A stretch of DNA of 64,000 nucleotides from Owenia fusiformis (taxonomy: Eukaryota; Annelida; Polychaeta; Sabellida; Oweniidae), in contig CAIIXF020000003.1 in assembly GCA_903813345.2 (NCBI GenBank), forward strand, positions 3,374,109-3,438,108. Direction: 5' to 3'. How positions within the stretch are numbered: position 1 is the first letter of the stretch; every line of letters begins with the position of its first letter. The notes beneath the pieces are model-generated. The model had not been told where the DNA came from. It ran no database searches and saw only the letters and a list, made by a program, of their open reading frames with translations. Made by a program: the position numbers and the translations under genes. Below are positions 60,101 through 64,000 of the stretch, piece after piece.

Positions 60101-63100
60101 AAACATTAATCAATGTTATATGTACTACATATATGTAAGTTGTATAATATTGTATCCATTACTTTTGAATCACACCTTGTATAACCTAAATTGGTAATAT
60201 TTCAGACTGTGTGTACCATGCTGCTTTATATTGCCCACTGTTCTCGGAGGAATGTGTCTCATCATTACCAGCGCCATCTATTTTGTTGTAAGTATGAGAA
60301 CGACACAATATCTTTTGGCAATTCATCTGTACAGGTTATCAAACAACATTGTCCTCCCCCTCTGAAGCATAAACTAAAAGAAAGCTCAAAAAGTTATTTT
60401 TCTATCACACATCTTCATTGTTTCACATTTCAACAACAATAAAATGCTCTTTCCAATGGTATATAACTCCTAGTTTATGCTGTGGAGGGAAAGAGGGCAA
60501 AGTGCCTCTTGACATTCTGTATAGTTGTTATTTGAGATATTAATTTTAGGAGTTTATATAAGTGACAATTAATTAATATTCTATTGGATATTGCTAGGCA
60601 TTTCAAATTCTTTGTTAGTTTGAGATTTTGCCATATCTGTAGCTAATGGATAATATTGACAAATATTGGTGGATATTATTATCCCATCGAACGAAGTTCG
60701 GAGGGATATAGGGAACGCCTCCGTCCGTCCGTACGTACGTCCGTCCGTCCGTCCGTACGTCCGTCCGTCCATCCATCCGTCCGTCCGTCCGTCCGTCCGT
60801 CCGTCCAGGCAATAACTCAAATTCCGTTGGCCCAATTTTATTCATATTTTGTACACATATACCCTATGGGGATAGAAGTTCTGCTGGAAAGCTGATTTTC
60901 AAAATGGCCGCTCATTTAAAAATGGCGGCCATTTTAGTGCCGATTTTACAGTAATTTAGGTGCAATATGTAAAACTGTAATAGCAATATGTTTTAAATGT
61001 AAAAAATTATATAGGACATTAATAAAGCTAGAAATGTAGATATTAAAAAAGCACATGGCAGCCATCTTGAAAAATGGCGGCCTTTACTCGTTATTTTACG
61101 ATTTTTGCTGTAACTCGAAAAGTAGTGGAGCGATTTTGTTCATATTTGGTATGTGAATACTATAGGCATGGCACACTGTCTAATGACACTTTTGGTAGAA
61201 GGCGGCCATTTTGAAAAATGGCCGCCATTTTAACTTATTTTACTAAAACTCGAAAAGTAGTGGAGCGATTTTGTTCATATTTGGTATGTGAATACGTATA
61301 AGCATGGCACACTGTCTAATGACACTTTTGGTAGAGGGCGATCATTTTTCAAAATGGCCGCCATTTTAACGTATTTTACTATAACTCGAAAAGTAGTGGA
61401 GCGATTTTGTTCATATTCGGTATGTGAATACTGTAAGCATGGCACACTGTCTAATGACACTTTTGGTAGAAGGCGGCCATTTTGAAAAATGGCGGACATT
61501 TTGAAAAATGGCTGCCATTTTAACTTATTTTACTATAATTCGAAAAGTAGTGGAGCGATTTTGTTCATATTTTTGTAGGTGAATACGTATCAGCATGGCA
61601 CACTGTTTAATGACACTTTTGGTAGAAGGCGGCCATTTTTCAAAATGGCGGCCATTTTAACGTTTTTTACTATAACTCGAAAAGTAGTGAAGCGATTTTG
61701 TTCATATTTGGTATGTGAATATTATAAGCATGGCACACTGTCTAATGACACTTTTGGTAGAAGGTGCCCGTTTTGAAAAATGTTCGATGGGATTCGCTAC
61801 GCTTTGGCGTTGCCGTTGTTCTGGTTGTACTTGCTTCCTGGTCATCTCAACCCCAAGTCAACTCAACCCCTGTAAAACTCAACCCCAAGTCAACTCAACC
61901 CTGTAAAACTCAACCCCTATATTTCTATATATTGATAAACTTATATTCCACATGATATGAAAGTTTATTTCATAAAAATAGTTCTGATAATTCTGAGTCA
62001 GTTTGTGATTTTCATTCTTAGACCTGCCATTTATAGTTTATAATGCGTTTATCTCCAAAATGTCAACATGTTACTAATATGATTAAAATACGAGCCATTT
62101 CATTAATCTTGCTAATGCATTTGTTTTGTTGTAATCCCTCTGAGGTTGACACTCGTGTGATCGTTTGGAATATTGGAACATGCGAATTGCTTTTCAGTCT
62201 GTAAATTGGTAAATGTCAATGATTTCAATAATGCGTGTAAATATTGATAAAAAGTTATATTGTTATTGTTCATACATTGTTAATTTTTTCAAAATTATCT
62301 AATATTTGATTTCAAAAGATGTCTTAAATTAAATAATAGTGACAACTTGATGAATTATCCTTGAGCTTAACTGTTTTTTGAATACTTTTACAACTTTCTA
62401 TTCAAAGTACATGTATCATGCAAAATGCTAGATTTTCAGAAATGAATGAGTTAATTAATTCATTGTAAAAATGAATTAGACATCCCACAAATGAATAGGG
62501 TTGAGTTTTACTGGAGTTGAGTTTGACAGGGTTGAGTTGACTCGGGGTTGAGTTTTACTGGGGTTGACTTGACTTGGGGTTGAGCTGACTTGAGGTTGAG
62601 TTTTACTGGGTTGAGTTGACTTGGGGTTGAGATGATCAAAGATTCACAATTCAAATTTGATACAGTATTTTCATTTTTGAAAAATTGGAATCATTTTGAG
62701 CTCATCTTAAAAATGAGGACCATTCTGAAAATTTGGAGCCACTTTTAAAAATATAGTCCTTTCTTGAAGAAAGCTGGTCGTGGGCCTGTTTAGTATGAAC
62801 AGCTTCTGTTTGCCTAGTGACCTTCATAAGACTGCATGAATGTGACATTATCTTTTGGCTATTCATCTAGTATATCCTCAAGTAGGTATTTTGAGAAATT
62901 TGCTACACATTGGCGTTGCCATTATCTCATTTTTCATCTCATTTTCCATTTTTTCATTTCATTTCATTTTTTTTTTCTTATTTTCCAGGCTGCTTTAAAA
63001 GGTGAACAATGGAAGCCTGTTGGCTTAAAAAGCAATAAGGAAGTTGCGGTTCCAACAGTAGCCACGTCACAGCCTCCCTCTCAGCCACCTCCTAGAGCGC

Positions 63101-63171
63101 CCCCTGGTGCTGAACCTACCACTGTCTCGGGTCGACCTCCACTGCCAGCGACACCAAGCAACCAGATCTAG
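54121..63171 (+). CDS. CYBA: p22phox, cytochrome b-245 alpha chain (NADPH oxidase subunit), six exons
   Basis: Membrane partner that stabilises NOX catalytic subunits and docks the cytosolic organiser. Exons: 54121-54178, 55053-55122, 56245-56319, 59328-59411, 60206-60287, 62989-63171. All are GT/AG with matching phases, giving 183 aa (human p22phox is 195). The N-terminus MGQIEWAMWANEQAIAS is strongly conserved. Hydrophobic segments follow in exons 2, 3 and 5. LLLEYPRGKR lies in exon 3, SNYFVRF and the conserved His in VIHLL in exon 4, and GEQWKPVG in exon 6. The tail has PPSQPPPRAPP, the proline-rich SH3-binding motif used by p47phox/NOXO1-type organisers. The ATG choice is supported by N-terminal conservation. 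Poly(A)-signal-like AATAAATAAA occurs near 63839. Confidence 0.95.
54497..54880 (-). pseudogene. LINE 3'-terminal fragment in CYBA intron 1
   Basis: On the minus strand an open stretch reads VQRRAARFV, then LQWEPLKERREAARV, then FYKGKQNL, and ends with SFFPRTI-like SYFPRTIAKWNTLP and a DSLSSFKS motif. This is the standard C-terminus of the reverse transcriptase ORF of jockey/CR1-like LINEs. Intact over 128 codons but truncated at its 5' end. The adjoining 54380-54480 is probably its 3' UTR. Confidence 0.85.
55622..55821. mobile_element. TIR repeat copy 1 (AGGCCCGTAGCCAGG type) in CYBA intron 2
   Basis: The 200 bp element begins AGGCCCGTAGCCAGGGGG and ends CCTGGCTACGGGCTT. Inside are AAAATCATGCAGTTTTTGA, TGATTTTAACCTAATTTGGG and AACCCCCCTGAAAATTTTTG. 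Two diverged relatives lie at about 57291-57438 and 57657-57836. Confidence 0.75.
57291..57438. mobile_element. TIR repeat copy 2 in CYBA intron 3
   Basis: Diverged copy with GGCAGTTTTTCAGGACTCTGAGCA, GTGATTTTGGGCCC, GACCCCCCCCTGGAATTTTT and CCCCCTTGGCCAAAGCTAGG. Preceded by a (GT)n(G)n run at about 57128-57164. Confidence 0.6.
57657..57836. mobile_element. TIR repeat copy 3 in CYBA intron 3
   Basis: AGGCCCCAAGCCAGGGGG at the left, GTTTACGGGCTT at the right, with internal TTCTTCAAAATCATGTAG, AGTGATTTTGGGTCAAAATT and AACCCCCTGGAAT matching copies 1 and 2. Confidence 0.65.
58241..58440. repeat. Short tandem array TAAAAGTGGAACACC(TC)
   Basis: About twelve units of 13-15 bp within CYBA intron 3, with degenerate copies to about 58540. 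No coding relevance. Confidence 0.85.
58935..59270 (-). mobile_element. tRNA-derived SINE
   Basis: On the minus strand a tRNA-like head has both polymerase III boxes: TAGCTCAGCGGTAGCGC (A box) and GGATTCGATCCCCGG (B box). A roughly 250 bp body follows, ending in a short tail of repeated ATACA (plus-strand TTGTATTGTATTGTATT at 58938-58954). The length and structure suggest a full-length SINE, in CYBA intron 3, antisense to the gene. Confidence 0.75.
59515..59825. repeat. Tandem array of GTGATATATCAATGTGAAATATCAAT type
   Basis: Irregular repeats of about 12-30 bp alternating TATATCAATGTG and AAATATCAATA. In CYBA intron 4. Confidence 0.8.
60683..61791. mobile_element. Helitron-like (pearl-type) element in CYBA intron 5
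   Basis: CCCATCGAAC at the left and GTTCGATGGG at the right bound a CCGT/ACGT microsatellite (60720-60808) and about five tandem units of 130-150 bp. Each unit has CTCGAAAAGTAGTGGAGCGA, TTCATATTTGGTATGTGAAT, GCATGGCACACTGTCTAATG and an AAAATGGCGGCCATTTT palindrome. Same architecture as the element at 11444-12928 though a different sequence. Frames of 65-84 codons inside are not genes. Confidence 0.7.
61842..62640. mobile_element. 0.8 kb element with repetitive inverted ends (CTCAACCCC / GGGGTTGAG)
   Basis: The left end is TCTCAACCCCAAGTCAACTC plus CCTGTAAAACTCAACCCC repeats. The right end (62498-62636) is several inverted copies of the same modules. The interior is AT-rich and non-coding. 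In CYBA intron 5. Confidence 0.65.
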
Positions 63172-64000
63172 TCACTTAAATGATATCATTTTGTCATAAC
63201 AAAACTACAATCTCATCTTACTATGCCTCAAAGAACAGTTTACTCCTTGACTTCTCATTGCATATCATGTTAACAAAAGCCTATTTATGTGTGGATTTGG
63301 ACTTTTTATGAGATCATCAGAAGAGGTAACATGCTGTTCGAGCTTCCAATTTTGGAAGGTGTTCTGCAGATATCATTCAGCGTCTTTAACAAATGACAGG
63401 TGGTGACATTTTGCATGTCAGTGCCTTATTTCTATGTAACAAAAAGTAGTAAAAATCACCAAACATAAACAGGCTTAACACATGGTCAAAGATCCATTGA
63501 AGAAGTTGTGGTTCGGGGAGTTTTTTGTGGGTCATATAAACAATTTAATATTGATGGTACATGTTAATCTCTAATCATATTTTTGTTGTTCCTTATATAC
63601 ATGTTGGTCCAAAATATGAATCCTTGCAACAAACTATATTTCAGTGATTACATGAATTAATATATTCAGATATTACAGCATCAGTGCATCACTGCACCAC
63701 CTCTAAATGTGCTTGGTAGAACAGTGAACAACTTCAACACTCGCACTGCAGCAGTGTAGCGATACAAGAGGCACTCTCTGCTTAGCATGGGCAATGTTAA
63801 TATGAGGATGAAAGTCCCATATAGTCAAAACGTTGAAATAAATAAACAAGCACCTCGTCCAGTACCGTCCGTCCGACGTGTTGAGAATGGGGTTTGCATG
63901 TCTTTGAATATTTAACAAGTTGGTGCAATGGCGTTCTTGCTGGGACTTCTAAATGGGTCGATTCATCGGCCAGCGCCCGACAGATTGAGTATTTTGTTCA
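63172..64000. other. CYBA 3' flank
   Basis: Probable 3' UTR with AATAAATAAA at about 63837-63846. No further gene. The last 40 bases resemble both flanks of the MITE at 8264-8438. Confidence 0.5.

Noticed and set aside
60656-60895. 79-84 codon frames rich in Arg/Pro/Ser on both strands
   Set aside because: Translation of the CCGT microsatellite of the Helitron-like element.

Overview
This is a eukaryotic, AT-rich window of intron-containing genes embedded in dense transposon and satellite DNA. Everything points to a bilaterian invertebrate. Two Helitron-like elements combine roughly 150-170 bp core repeats with (ACGG)n tracts, as the bivalve 'pearl' elements do. With the tRNA-derived SINE and the gene set, this makes a mollusc (possibly a bivalve) my best guess. 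No single-copy taxon marker settles it.

I could assemble four protein-coding genes exon by exon, with consistent splice phases. (1) A DUF268-family protein on the minus strand, 8530-18871: three coding exons, 358 aa, with a predicted N-terminal membrane anchor. (2) A collagen-like type I membrane protein on the minus strand, 28481-32988: six exons, 426 aa, ordered signal peptide, PAN/Apple-like cysteine domain, Gly-X-Y region, transmembrane helix, basic tail. (3) Alanine aminotransferase on the minus strand, coding 37372-51486: 13 coding exons, 508 aa. It carries a second, equally intact version of the exon that follows the PLP lysine, which looks like a mutually exclusive exon. A different exon is partly duplicated in tandem. 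(4) CYBA/p22phox on the plus strand, 54121-63171: six exons, 183 aa, ending in a proline-rich tail. ALT and CYBA are divergently arranged across about 2.6 kb.

The rest is mobile and repetitive DNA. From 1 to 20 kb there are LINE fragments, a decayed THAP exon, a 1.75 kb TIR transposon of unknown class, foldback elements, a Helitron-like element, a mariner relic and a 570 bp tandem repeat. A structurally complete LTR retrotransposon copy (19865-25288, two 851 bp LTRs, TATG target duplication) has a broken coding region with protease and integrase but no visible reverse transcriptase. A degenerate multicopy-family pseudogene follows at about 25.5-27.4 kb. Minisatellites of 19, 29 and about 58 bp fill ALT introns, and a satellite with a palindromic ACAGCGCTGT core lies at 33.7-34.2 kb.

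The four genes do not form an operon or pathway. ALT interconverts alanine and pyruvate. p22phox is the membrane subunit of NADPH oxidases. The collagen-like protein should sit at the cell surface, and the DUF268 protein is of unknown function. The most novel-looking feature is the paired alternative exon in the ALT active-site region.
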